Origin: Stomorhina lunata
Lineage: Eukaryota; Arthropoda; Insecta; Diptera; Rhiniidae
Reading direction: 5' to 3'
NCBI GenBank assembly: GCA_933228675.1
Contig: OW121743.1
Span: 56,051,903 to 56,115,902, forward strand
DNA length: 64,000 nt
Part shown: one piece after another, positions 12,731-25,098 of the stretch
How positions within the stretch are numbered: position 1 is the stretch's first letter
Layout of the letters: the number at the start of each line of letters is the position of its first letter
The notes under the pieces: generated by a model
Database searches by the model: none
Told to the model about the DNA's origin: nothing
The model's input: the letters and a program-made list of their open reading frames with translations, nothing else
Translations under genes and position numbers: made by a program

Positions 12731-13600
12731 AAAACTAAAACTTTTCTATGGAAAACTATGACCTTTCTATAAAAACTAAGACTTTTCTATAGTAAACTTA
12801 GACTTTTCTATGGAAAACTAAGACTTTTCTATAGAAAACTAAGACTTTTCTATAGAAAACTAAGACTTTTCTATAGAAAACTAAGACTTTTCTATAGAAA
12901 ACTAAGACTTTTCTATAGAAAACTAAGACTTTTCTATAGAAAACTAAGACTTTTCTATAGAAAACTAAGACTTTTCTATAGAAAACTAAAACTTTTCTAT
13001 AGAAAACTAAGTCTTTTCTATAGAAAACTAAGACTTTTCTATAGAAAACTAAGACTTTTCTATAGAAAACTAAGACTTTTCTATAGAAAACTAAGACTTT
13101 TCTATAGAAAACTAAGACTTTTCTATAGAAAACTAAGACTTTTCTATACAAAACTAAGACTTTTCTATAGAAAACCAAGTTTTTTCTATAGATAACTAAG
13201 ACTTTTCTATAGAAAATTAAGACTTTTTTATAGAAAATTAAGTTTTTTCTATAAAAAACAAAGTTTTTTCTATAGAAAACTAAGTTTTTTTCTATAGAAA
13301 TCTAAGTTTTTTTCTATAGAAAACTAAGTTTTTTCTATAGAAAACTAAATTCTTTTTATAGAAAACTAAGTTTTACCTATAGAACAATAAGATTTTTATA
13401 TAGAAAACTAAGGCTTTCCTAAAGAAAACTAAGACTTTTCTATAAAAAACTGAGACTTTTCTTTAGAAAACTAGACTAAGACATAGACTAATATTTAGAA
13501 ATATACTAACACATACCATAAGACATAGATATAGACTAATATAAAGACTAAAGCATTGACTAAAACGTAGACTAACCCATAGACTACTACCAAATCACTT
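12731..13600. repeat. Second 21-bp satellite block with decayed right edge
   Basis: About 30 copies of the TTTTCTATAGAAA + ACTAAGAC unit are nearly perfect to about 13,180 and then decay (AAGTTTTTTCTATAG-type units). From 13,480 to 13,600 a worn 12-mer (gactaagacatagactaat) reappears. The sequence 12-mer, 21-mer, 12-mer suggests the two satellites arose from one another at this site. Confidence 0.92.
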
Positions 13601-15100
13601 GCTAACATTTAAACTAAATAAAATTTCTTTTGCTTTTGTTTTCAACATTTTAGCTTTTTATGTTTGTTTCTTAAGTCTTTTGTTTTGGGTTATTAGATTG
13701 CAATTTTTTAAGCGGTTATCAAATTATTAATTATTGCAATTAAAAATTGAGTTGTTTTAGATTAATTTCATAACTTTAATGACTATTTGAACAATATAAA
13801 CTAAGATATAGTCCAGTGGGGCTTTAGGAATCTCTGCTGCATTCACAAAAACTCATAATAATACATTTTAACTATGAACATAAAAATATTAAATATTAGC
13901 CAATCTAGAGACTCTTGAGGAGTCTTGTTTTAGGCGTCTTTTATTATTATTTCTTATTGTCTATTACAATTTTCCTAATAAAACATCATTATAATTTTAC
14001 AGCGCCTGCTGCGGGTATTTGTTAATAATTTTTACTATTGACCATTTTTCATAAATATTGTTTTTTTTTCATTTGTGTAAAATTTTCTTCTTACATTATC
14101 CATCATCATCAATTGCAGAAAGCGAAAGGATTGAATTTTCACTTTTATTTTCAATTTTAAATGCGAAAAGCCAGAAACTTTATAAAAAAGCAAAAAAAAA
14201 AAAACAAAATAGCCGCCAGTTAATGGCAAATTGTAGTATTTAACCATTTATAAGAAAACAAAAAGGTGGAATTTCTTTTTTTCTTGAATCTATATGTCTT
14301 TCTATATTTTAATATTTTAAACATTAATATGGATCATAAACGAGATTTTATGAAATAAATAAGAGATAATAAATATAAAAATCACACACTTTAAGTAAAA
14401 AGTGGAATAAAGAAAAACATATAAAATGTTAAAGAAAAAATCCAGAGCAATTTGAAATGCTTTTCAAAATTATTCACTTTCAATTTAAGTGATTAAAAGT
14501 TAAATAAATAAATAAATTTAAAAAAATTGTAATTGTATTTGTTTAGTAGTAAAATAAAGATGTTGCCAAGATTTCAGATCTAGAGACTTAAATACTTTTA
14601 TTTAACAAAAGTCAATTACATTTAAATTTAAAACAATTAAATTGTTAACAGCTTTTTTTAAATAACGACTACCTACATTGGCTTATTATAAATTTAAATT
14701 TAACATAAATCTGACCAAATTGATAAGATGCTTAAATTACAAAAAAAAACTCTTATTGTTTTTTAAATCTTTCTAAACAATTTGTGTTTAAATTTATATA
14801 AAATCTGTATAATAAAAACTTGACTGCATACAACCAGTCATCAACTTTCTTTAATTTATACAAACAAATATCAAAACGATTTGAATGAATTTCTTTGCAT
14901 TTTTTTGTTGTCTTCCAAATCTATTTTATTTAAAAGAACCGTTAGAATTTAAAAGCAAACGAAAAGATATAAATCATTTTCTTGGTACGAAACAGTCGAA
15001 GATCAATAAAGATGATCATGGGCGTAGTAAAAATGGGATCTTTCATCAAAGTCTTTTTTTCAATTTAACATTTTTATACAGAACATTCTTGATATAAAAA
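13601..15100. other. Non-coding A/T-rich stretch between arrays
   Basis: No gene is supported. A dispersed-motif copy lies at 13,658-13,686 (GTTTCTTAAGTCTTTTG). Short frames at 14,035-14,247 (-), 14,058-14,243 (+) and 14,885-15,097 (+) are F/K-rich, overlap each other and show no domain. Confidence 0.55.
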
Positions 15101-18100
15101 TTTGTATTTAGAAATTTTTCTATTTATTTGTGGAAAATTTTGTATGAGAAACATTTTTTGATTTTTCTATAAAAAATTTTTTATCAAAATTTTTTCTATT
15201 GAAAATTTTTTTAAGAAAAAAATTTTTCTATGGAAAATTTTTTATCAGAAATTTTAATATAGAAAATTTTCTAACAGAAGTGTTTCTATGGAAAATTTTT
15301 TTATTCAAAATTTTTCTATAAAAAAATTTTGTATCCAAAATTTTTCTATAGAAAAGTTTGTATCAAAAATGTTTCTATAAAAAATTTTTTATCAAAATTT
15401 TTTCTACTAAAAATCTTTTTTTTCAAAATTTTTACTATAAAAAATTTTTGTTATCAAAAATTTTTCTATAGAAAATTTTTTATCAAACATTTTACTATAG
15501 AAAAGTTTCTTACAAAAATTTTTCTATAGAACATTTTTATCAAAAAATGTTTGATAAAAAATTTTCAATAGAAAAATTTTTGATAAAAAAATTTTCATAG
15601 AAAAATTTTTTATAGAAAATTTTTTGATAAAAAAATTTTCGGTAGAAAAATGTTTGATTAAAAATATTTTATAGAAAAATTTTTGATACAAAAAATTTCT
15701 ATGGAAAAAAATTTTGATAAAAAAAATTTTCCACAAAAAATTTTTGATAAAAAATTTATCAACAAATGTTTGATAAAAAATTTACCATAGAAAAATGTTT
15801 CATGAAAAAATTTTCTATAAAAATATTTTTGTATATTATTTTTCTATATTAAAATTTCTGATAAAAAATTTTCCATAGAAAAATTTTTTTCTTAAAAAAA
15901 TTTTCAATAGAAAAAATTTTTTATCAAAATTTTTTCTATTGAAAATTTTTTTAAGAAAAAAATTTTTCTATGGAAAATTTTTTATCAGAAATTTTAATAT
16001 AGAAAATTTTCTAACAGAAGTGTTTCTATGGAAAATTTTTTTATTCAAAATTTTTCTATAAAAAAATTTTGTATCCAAAATTTTTCTATAGAAAAGTTTG
16101 TATCAAAAATGATTCTATAAAAAATTTTTTATCAAAATTTTTTCTACTAAAAATCTTTTTTTTCAAAATTTTTACTATAAAAAATTTTTGTTATCAAAAA
16201 TTTTTCTATAGAAAATTTTTTATCAAACATTTTACTATAGAAAAGTTTCTTACAAAAATTTTTCTATAGAACATTTTTATCAAAAAATGTTTGATAAAAA
16301 ATTTTCAATAGAAAAATTTTTGATAAAAAAATTTTCATAGAAAAATTTTTTATAGAAAATTTTTTGATAAAAAAATTTTCGGTAGAAAAATGTTTGATTA
16401 AAAATATTTTATAGAAAAATTTTTGATACAAAAAATTTCTATGGAAAAAAATTTTGATAAAAAAAATTTTCCACAAAAAATTTTTGATAAAAAATTTATC
16501 AACAAATGTTTGATAAAAAATTTACCATAGAAAAATGTTTCATGAAAAAATTTTCTATAAAAATATTTTTGTATATTATTTTTCTATATTAAAATTTCTG
16601 ATAAAAAATTTTCCATAGAAAAATTTTTTTCTTAAAAAAATTTTCAATAGAAAAAATTTTTTATCAAAATTTTTTCTATTGAAAATTTTTTTAAGAAAAA
16701 AATTTTTCTATGGAAAATTTTTTATCAGAAATTTTAATATAGAAAATTTTCTAACAGAAGTGTTTCTATGGAAAATTTTTTTATTCAAAATTTTTCTATA
16801 AAAAAATTTTGTATCCAAAATTTTTCTATAGAAAAGTTTGTATCAAAAATGTTTCTATAAAAAATTTTTTATCAAAATTTTTTCTACTTAAAATCTTTTT
16901 TTTCAAAATTTTTACTATAAAAAATTTTTGTTATCAAAAATTTTTCCATAAAAAAATTTTTATCCCACGTTTTTCTATAGAAAATTTTCAATGGAAAATT
17001 TTTCTATAGAAAAATTTTTGCTAAAATTTATTTATCAGAAATTTTTCTATAGAAAATTTTCTATCAGAAATGTTTCTATGGAAAATTTTTTTATCCAAAA
17101 TTTTTATATAAAATTTTTTATAAACAATTTTTCTATATTTTATTTTTCAAAAATTTTTCTATAAAAAAACTTTTTATCAAAAATTTTTCTAAAGAAAATT
17201 TTTTGGATCAAAAATATCTAAAAATATAAAAAAATATAAAATTGTTTGTCAAAAATTTTTATATAGAAAATTTTTTCTCAAACATTTTTCTATAGAAAAC
17301 TTTCAAACAAAAATTTTTCTATAGAAAATTTTTTTATCAAAAACTTTTTATAGAAAATTTTTTATCGAAAATTTTTCTATAGAAAATTTGTTTATGAAAA
17401 ATTTTTCTTTATTACATTTTTCAAAAATTTTTCTTTAAAAATTTTTCTATAGAAAATTTTTTTATCAAAAATTTTTTATAGAAAATTTTTCTATATTTTA
17501 TTTTTCAAAAAATTTGCTATAAAAAAAAAATTTTTATCAAAAATGTTTCTAAAGAAAATATCTAAAAAAAATATAAAAATCTAAAATTGTTTGTGAAAAA
17601 TTTTTCTTTAGAAATTTTTTTTTATCAAAAATTTTTTTATACAAAATTTTTTCTCAAACATTTTTCTATAGAAAACTTTCAAACAAAATTTTTTCTATAG
17701 AAAATATTTTTATCAAAAACTTTTTATATAAAATTTTTTTATCAAAAGATTTTCTATAGAAAATTTTTTTATCAAAATTTTTTTATAGAAAATTTTTCTA
17801 TCAAAATTTTTTTCTATATTTTATTTTGCAAAAATTTTTCTATAGAAAATTTTTTTATCAAAAATTTTTTATAGAAAATTTTTCTATATTTTATTTTTCA
17901 AAAATTTTTCTATAAAAAAAAACTTTTTATCAAAAATGTTTCTAAAGAAAATTTTTTGGATCGAATATATCTAAAAAAAGATATAAAAATGTAAAATTGT
18001 TTGTCAAAAATTTTTCTATAAAAATTTTTTTTATCAAACATTTTTCCATAGAAAATTTTTTCTCAAACATTTTTCTATAGAAAACTTTCTCACAAAAATT

Positions 18101-19720
18101 TTTTTATGGAAAATTTTTTATAGAAAATTTTTTTATCAAAAATTTTTATATATTTTTTTTTTCAAAAATGTATAGAAAGTTTTTATACAAAAATATTTTT
18201 ATAGAAAATTTTTCATGAAACATTTTTCTATGGTAAATTTTTTATCAAACATTTGTTGATAAATTTTGTATCAAAAATTTTTTGTAGAAAATTTTTTTTA
18301 TCAAAATTTTTTTCCATAGAGATTTTTTGTATCAAAAATTTTTCTATAAAATATTTTTAATCAAACATTTTTCTACCGAAAATTTTTTTATCAAAAAATT
18401 TTCTATAAAAAATTTTTCTATGAAAATTTTTTTATCAAAAATTTTTCTATTGAAAATTTTTTATCAAACATTTTTCTGTAGAAAATTTTTTATCAAAAAT
18501 TTTCTATGAAAATTTTTTTATCAAAAATGTTTCTATGAAAATTTTTTATCAAAATTTTTTATATAGAAAATTTTTTTTATCAAAAATTTTTCTATAGAAA
18601 ATTTTTTTTATCAAAATTTTTTATATAAAATTTTTTTTTTTATCAAAAATTTTTCTATAGAAATTTTTTTTATCAAACATTTTTCTATAGAAAATTTTCT
18701 TACAAAAATTTTTCTATAGAAAATTTTTTTATCAAAAATTTTTCTATGGAAAATTTTTATCAAAAATTTTTTATCAGAAATTTCTCTATAGAAATTTTTT
18801 TTATCAAACAATTTTTTATCAAAAATTTTTCTATAGAAAATTTTTTTGTAAAAAATTTTTCTATGGAAAATTTTTTGTCAAAATCTTTTTATAGAAAATT
18901 TTTTAAATTAAAAATTTTTCTTTGAAATATTTTTAATCAATTTTTAATCTATAGAAAATTTTCTTACAAAAAGAAGTTTTTTTATGAAAAATTTTTGATA
19001 AAAAATTTTTGATAAAAAATTTTTATCAAAAAATTCTTGATAAAAAATTTTTATCAAAAAATTTTTGATAAAAAATTTTTCATAGAAAAATTAAAAAAAA
19101 ATCTTTTTGTAAGAAAATTTTCTATAGATTAAAAATTGATCTAATATTTTTTTTGATCAAACATTTTTATATAGAAAATTTTCTTACAAACATTTTTCTA
19201 TAAAAATTTTGTTTATCAAAATTTTTTCTATAGAAAATTTGTTTTATCAAAAATTTTTTATAGAAAATTTTTATCAAACATTTTTCTATAGAAAATTTTT
19301 TTATCGAAAATTTTTCTATGGAAAATTTTTTATCAAAAATTTTCTGATAAAATTTTTTTATAAAAAATTTTTTTATCAAAATTTTTTCTATAGAAAATTT
19401 GTTTTATCAAAAAATTTTTAATAGAAAATTTTTTATCAAACATTTGATAAAAAATTTTCTATAGAATATTTTTTATCAAAAATTTTTCTATAGAAAATTT
19501 TTTGATAAAAATTTTTTATCAAAAATTTGTCTATGGAAAATTTTTTAAAAAAATTTTTCTATAGAAAAATTTTTTATTAAACATTTTTCTATAGAAAATT
19601 TTTTTATCAAAATTGTTTTTTACAAAAAATGTTTTGGATCGAAAATATCTAAAAAAATATAAAAATCTAAAATTGTTTTTTTTTTAGAATTTATTTCAGT
19701 TTTGAAAAAATATTCCCAAT
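15101..19720. repeat. A/T-rich palindrome array with TTTTTTATCAAAA spacers in both orientations
   Basis: The core TTTTCTATAGAAAA alternates with a spacer near TTTTTTATCAAAAAT (about 29 bp per unit, irregular). Some blocks carry the reverse complement of the spacer (TTTTTGATAAAAAA) without losing the core, as at 15,540-15,900 and 19,000-19,140. Point changes and indels are frequent, so this is among the more decayed arrays. All frames in it are F/K/I-rich products of the repeat. Confidence 0.9.
15170..16945. repeat. 740-bp tandem duplication, 2.4 copies, each an inverted-repeat-like block
   Basis: A 740-bp segment is repeated in tandem. The marker TTATCAAAATTTTTTCTATT starts at 15,181, 15,921 and 16,661. 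The copies differ at only a few bases (atgtttcta versus atgattcta; ctactaaaa versus ctacttaaa), which implies recent duplication. Inside each copy the spacer orientation flips near 15,536-15,560: the left half reads TTTATCAAAA and the right half TTTTGATAAA. Each unit is therefore a loose inverted repeat of about 370 bp per arm. Confidence 0.9.
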
Positions 19721-20007
19721 ATTTACAAAAATATTCCGAATGTTTACAAAAATAATAGTGTCGTGGTAACAATGTTCGAGATTTCTTTGTTCTCTCGAAC
19801 CATGTATTTTGTTGCTATAAATTGGATTTTTGTTTCTTGCCTATTTTGTTTTTGTCTTTTTTTTAACAAAATGCCACCAACCAACCTGTTAACATCCAAA
19901 TTCCAAATGAATGATTTAATGCTCATTTTCACGAATTTTATTAATGAGCGCGATATTTGCGAAAAATGCATCGGCTGCTGGTGGAATGGGCTACCTACTG
20001 CTGATTA
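19721..20007. other. Non-coding, leads into the TGACTCAGCA array
   Basis: Unique-looking sequence without a supported gene. Overlapping frames on both strands (19,763-20,023 + and 19,744-19,971 -) are hydrophobic or low-complexity, with no family match that I recognise. Confidence 0.5.
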
Positions 20008-20345
20008 TGACTCAGCAGTTTAAAGATTACTTAAAAATTTCCAGATGAATCAGTTTAGGATAATACAGCAATTCGTAGTGGCATGATGACTCAGTTGTAT
20101 GATGACTCACAGTTTTAGGATGACTCAGCAGTTGTAGGATGACTCAGCAGTTTTAGAATCAGAAAATTTTTCAGATGAAAGATATTATGATAAGTCAGCA
20201 GTTTAAGGATGACTCAGCAGATATAGGATGACTCAGCAGTTATAGGATGACTCAGCAGTTTTAGGATGACTCAGCAGTTGTAGGATGATTCAGCAGTTTT
20301 AATATGAGTTATTAGTTTTAGGATGACTCATCAGTTTTAGGATAA
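20008..20345. repeat. 19-bp minisatellite carrying TGACTCAGCA (AP-1/CNC-Maf-like sites)
   Basis: Seven exact copies of TGACTCAGCA occur at 20,008, 20,121, 20,140, 20,210, 20,229, 20,248 and 20,267. Close variants lie at 20,087, 20,103, 20,191, 20,286 and 20,324. The clean part has a strict 19-bp period, with a unit near GGATGACTCAGCAGTTTTA. The decamer contains the AP-1 heptamer TGACTCA and matches the extended NF-E2/antioxidant-response type site (TGAC-NNN-GC) bound by CNC-bZIP/small Maf factors, which in flies are CncC and Maf-S. Whether it is bound in this animal is inference. Confidence 0.85.
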
Positions 20346-21346
20346 GTCAATTTTCCAGCAAAAACCAGAAGGTCCATTGGCGATTTTGATGAAATGTTGA
20401 ATCTAAGAAATCTAATGCCACAATGGGGTTCCATGTGATTCCATGTGAATTTAAGTTTGAATCCTAAATCTATTAATACATTTACATTTTGAATGTAATC
20501 TATTCGTCAACATGTTCTTACTACGCCTGTGAATATTTTATTGAGATTCTATCTTAATTCAAACATTTAAGTTATAAATAAATACGTGCTATATCTAAAT
20601 CTAAATATTTTTAACACTCACATTAATTCAAGAAAAACTTTGAATACTAGTTTCAGATACTTACACATGTTAAAACATATGTATCTAGATTCAAGAATCT
20701 CGATAAATAGATGTTCAAAGATATTTCATGATAGAATAACTCAACACGATCATGAACCATGGAAATTTTTAATTGCGTAAAAGCAAAGAATAAAATAATC
20801 GGTTTCTATGTCAGAGCATTATTTTTTTGTATGAGTATCTTTTCAATAAACCTCAAGTATTTATTAGTTTCTTTGGAACTATTGCAACATCTATATTTGT
20901 TTATCTGCAAGTATATTTTTGCTTGAAACTTATTAATTTATAATTTTTTTAACGTTCTTATATAATCGAGTTAATTTGTCGGTAAATTACAGCGTTTAAA
21001 GCATTTAGAATGTATTTTAATAAAATTTTCACAAAAGAATTTTTTCTAAAAATAACGTATTTGCAATTAAATATAGACTTGTTTCAGATGTTTAGAAAAA
21101 AAAAAGATGCGTAAAATAATTGTTAGATATGTATAGTTTTAGAAATTATAAAAAAAATTGAGTTTGATTTTTAAGAGGGAGTTCTGCTTGAAATCTTTTC
21201 AAATATTCTACTCTAAGTTCTTAGGGAGGTAAATCGAACGGTTTGTTCAAAACATTTTTTTTTTTGTTAATATTGAATTTCATATATTTTTGCATAAATG
21301 CATTGTTAATGCATAAAAGCATATTTTTGTATATTTCAAATAAAAA
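20346..21346. other. Non-coding A/T-rich stretch
   Basis: No gene is supported. A 64-codon frame at 20,586-20,780 has no recognisable domain. The sequence ends at the start of the 10-bp satellite. Confidence 0.5.
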
Positions 21347-23955
21347 GTCATGTCTGTGTCTGTCTGTGTCTATCTGTGTCTATCTGTGTCTATCTGTGTC
21401 TATCTGTGTCTATCTGTGTCTATCTGTGTCTGTCTGTGTCTGTCTGTGTCTGTGTCTGTCTGTGTCTGTCTGTGTCTTTCTGTGTCTGTCTGTGTCTGTC
21501 TGTGTCTGTCTGTGTCTGTCTGTGTCTGTCTGTGTCTGTCTGTGTCTGTCTGTGTCTGTCTGTGTCTGTCTGTGTCTGTCTGTGTCTATCTGTGTCTGTC
21601 TGTGTCTGTCTGTGTCTGTCTGTGTCTGTCTGTGTCTGTCTGTGTCTGTCTGTGTCTGTCTGTGTCTGCCTGTGTCTGTCTGTGTCTGTCTGTGTCTGTC
21701 TGTGTCTGTCTGTGTCTGTCTGTGTCTGTCTGTGTCTGTCTGTGTCTGTCTGTGTCTGTCTGTGTCTGTCTGTGTCTGTCTGTGTCTGTCTGTGTCTGTC
21801 TGTGTCTGTCTGTGTCTGTCTGTGTCTGTCTGTGTCTGTTTGTGTCTGTCTGTGTCTGTCTGTGTCTGTCTGTGTCTGTCTGTGTCTGTCTGTGTCTGTC
21901 TGTGTCTGTCTGTGTCTGTCTGTGTCTGTCTGTGTCTGTCTGTGTCTGTCTGTGTCTGTCTGTGTCTGTCTGTGTCTGTCTGTGTCTGTCTGTGTCTGTC
22001 TGTGTCTGTCTGTGTCTGTCTGTGTCTGTCTGTGTCTGTCTGTGTCTGTCTGTGTCTGTCTGTGTCTGTCTGTGTCTGTCTGTGTCTGTCTGTGTCTGTC
22101 TGTGTCTGTCTGTGTCTGTCTGTGTCTGTCTGTGTCTGTCTGTGTCTGTCTGTGTCTGTCTGTGTCTGTCTGTGTCTGTCTGTGTCTGTCTGTGTCTGTC
22201 TGTGTCTGTCTGTATCTGTCTGTATCTGTCAGTGTCTGTCTGTGTCTGTCTGTGTCTGTCTGTGTCTGTCTGTGTCTGTCTGTGTCTGTCTGTGTCTGTC
22301 TGTGTCTGTCTGTGTCTGTCTGTGTCTGTCTGTGTCTGTCTGTGTCTGTCTGTGTCTGTCTGTGTCTGTCTGTGTCTGTCTGTGTCTGTCTGTGTCTGCC
22401 TGTGTCTGTCTGTGTCTGTCTGTGTCTGTCTGTGTCTGTCTGTGTCTGTCTGTGTCTGTCTGTGTCTGTCTGTGTCTGTCTGTGTCTGTCTGTGTCTGTC
22501 TGTGTCTGTCTGTGTCTGTCTGTGTCTGTCTGTGTCTGTCTGTGTCTGTCTGTGTCTGTCTGTGTCTGTCTGTGTCTGTCTGTGTCTGTCTGTGTCTGTC
22601 TGTGTCTGTCTGTGTCTGTCTCTGTCTGTCTGTGTCTGTCTGTGTCTGTCTGTGTCTGTCTGTGTCTGTCTGTGTCTGTCTGTGTCTGTCTGTGTCTGTC
22701 TGTGTCTGTCTGTGTCTGTCTGTGTCTGTCTGTGTCTGTCTGTGTCTGTCTGTGTCTGTCTGTGTCTGTCTGTGTCTGTCTGTGTCTGTCTGTGTCTGTC
22801 TGTGTCTGTCTGTGTCTGTCTGTGTCTGTCTGTGTCTGTCTGTGTCTGTCTGTGTCTGTCTGTGTCTGTCTGTGTCTGTCTGTGTCTGTCTGTGTCTGTC
22901 TGTGTCTGTCTGTGTCTGTCTGTGTCTGTCTGTGTCTGTCTGTGTCTGTCTGTGTCTGTCTGTGTCTGTCTGTGTCTGTCTGTGTCTGTCTGTGTCTGTC
23001 TGTGTCTGTCTGTGTCTGTCTGTGTCTGTCTGTGTCTGTCTGTGTCTGTCTGTGTCTGTCTGTGTCTGTCTGTGTCTGTCTGTGTCTGTCTGTGTCTGTC
23101 TGTGTCTGTCTGTGTCTGTCTGTGTCTGTCTGTGTCTGTCTGTGTCTGTCTGTGTCTGTCTGTGTCTGTCTGTGTCTGTCTGTGTCTGTCTGTGTCTGTC
23201 TGTGTCTGTCTGTGTCTGTCTGTGTCTGTCTGTGTCTGTCTGTGTCTGTCTGTGTCTGTCTGTGTCTGTCTGTGTCTGTCTGTGTCTGTCTGTGTCTGTC
23301 TGTGTCTGTCTGTGTCTGTCTGTGTCTGTCTGTGTCTGTCTGTGTCTGTCTGTGTCTGTCTGTGTCTGTCTGTGTCTGTCTGTGTCTGTCTGTGTCTGTC
23401 TGTGTCTGTCTGTGTCTGTCTGTGTCTGTCTGTGTCTGTCTGTGTCTGTCTGTGTCTGTCTGTGTCTGTCTGTGTCTGTCTGTGTCTGTCTGTGTCTGTC
23501 TGTGTCTGTCTGTGTCTGTCTGTGTCTGTCTGTGTCTGTCTGTGTCTGTCTGTGTCTGTCTGTGTCTGTCTGTGTCTGTCTGTGTCTGTCTGTGTCTGTC
23601 TGTGTCTGTCTGTGTCTGTCTGTGTCTGTCTGTGTCTGTCTGTGTCTGTCTGTGTCTGTCTGTGTCTGTCTGTGTCTGTCTGTGTCTGTCTGTGTCTGTC
23701 TGTGTCTGTCTGTGTCTATCTGTGTCTGTCTGTGTCTGTCTGTGTCTGTCTGTGTCTGTCTGTGTCTGTCTGTGTCTGTCTGTGTCTGTCTGTGTCTGTC
23801 TGTGTCTGTCTGTGTCTGTCTGTGTCTGTCTGTGTCTGTCTGTGTCTGTCTGTGTCTGTCTGTGTCTGTCTGTGTCTGTCTGTGTCTGTCTGTGTCTGTC
23901 TGTGTCTGCCTGTGTCTGTCTGTGTCTGTCTGTGTCTGTCTGTGTCTGTGTCTGT
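21347..23955. repeat. 10-bp satellite TGTGTCTGTC, about 260 copies
   Basis: This is a nearly pure tandem run of TGTGTCTGTC. The first copies read TGTGTCTATC, and rare variants lie inside (for example near 22,214, 22,230, 22,399 and 22,621). It opens long frames on the plus strand (Cys/Leu/Ser/Val) and on the minus strand (Thr/Asp/Arg/His/Gln); all are products of the repeat. The high purity over about 2.6 kb suggests recent expansion. Confidence 0.97.
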
Positions 23956-24300
23956 CTGTCTATCTCTCCGTCTGTCTGTCTGTCGAAGACGATTGAGCGA
24001 TGTCTGTCTATCTGCTTATCTGTTGAAAGCATGATAACGCCTAAACCAAAGGAGGTAGGTCACTGAAACTTGGCAGAGATATTCTTCATTTCTGGGAAAA
24101 TTTTGAATTTTTTTTTACAAAAGTATTTTCGATGTCTTAAAAAAGTTGTGCATTGAAAATGGTCGAAATCGGTTCATATTTAGTTATAGCTTCCATATAT
24201 TTAAATGCATATTTTGAATAAAAAGGCATATTATTGCTTATTGCAAAATAAAAATCATATAAAAGCATATCGACTTGCATAAGATTAATCTCAATTCCAC
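23956..24300. mobile_element. Fragment of a dispersed fly repeat with GTCTGTCTGTC tail
   Basis: After the 10-mer the sequence becomes TCTGTCTGTCTGTCGAAG, then GTTGAAAGCATGATAACGCC, and then phrases such as AAAATGGTCGAAATCGGTTC and TTAGTTATAGCTTCCATAT. As I recall, such phrases are typical of non-autonomous dispersed repeats in calyptrate and other fly genomes. The short GTCTGTC run in such elements is a plausible seed for the adjoining satellite. The element class is not determined. Confidence 0.55.
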
Positions 24301-25098
24301 TTTTTTAATATCTTAATATTCCGATTACATTTAAAAAAATTCTTCTATCATGCAAAAAAATATGAGGATATTCAATAAAACAAGTCATTTACACTTTCTT
24401 TGTCAACTGATCAAAAAAAAAATGCCAGATATTCATAGCTAATCCTAAACCGTTTCAAATATCTTAAGTTTAAACCATAAACATTGCAAATAATTGTTGA
24501 CAAACAAAGTTTACAGTTTTAAGCAAAAGTATTCACATTATTTTTTTCCCAAATGGATCTAATGCATTATATGTATTAGACCTTATATGGTCTCGGACCA
24601 TTGGCCATACGATAGTCGCATTAAAAAAAATAAAACAAATTAAAAATCCTTAAATAGTTATTTCTTAAGTTGAGGAAAAACGGAAAAATGTTAACAAAAA
24701 GCCAATGACTGACTGGGTTTGTCATTTAATTGCCTCATGATTTACAACTTGTAAATTTTTTATTTATATGTTAAGATTTACAAGTAATTTTGTCAAAGAG
24801 AGATCAAGCTGCTACATAAAGATAAAGATACATATAAGACTATAAATTAAATAAATTTGGTTTTTATTGCTTTGTAATTGGTATAATTTAAGAAATTTTG
24901 CTAAAGTTATTATATCTTTGAAGTCGTCACGTGCTTTCGAAACATTATGTTATTAAAGGAAAAAGTCTTTAGTAAGATCGTGACAAATTATGAATGAAGT
25001 ATGTATTTTATTTAATTTAGGAAAGTAAAATTAAGTCTTTAAAAGATTTTTAAAAAAGATAACAAAATTGCAAATTTTTGACACTTTTACTGAGTATA
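24301..25098. other. Non-coding A/T-rich stretch
   Basis: No gene, RNA or element is supported between the dispersed repeat and the next palindrome array. A local palindrome, ATGCATTATATGTATTAGA near 24,560, has no clear role. Confidence 0.5.

Noticed and set aside
21243..24066. Four frames of about 870-917 codons (Cys/Val/Leu/Ser on +, Thr/Asp/Arg/His/Gln on -)
   Set aside because: All come from the 10-bp TGTGTCTGTC satellite, which lacks stops in several frames at once.
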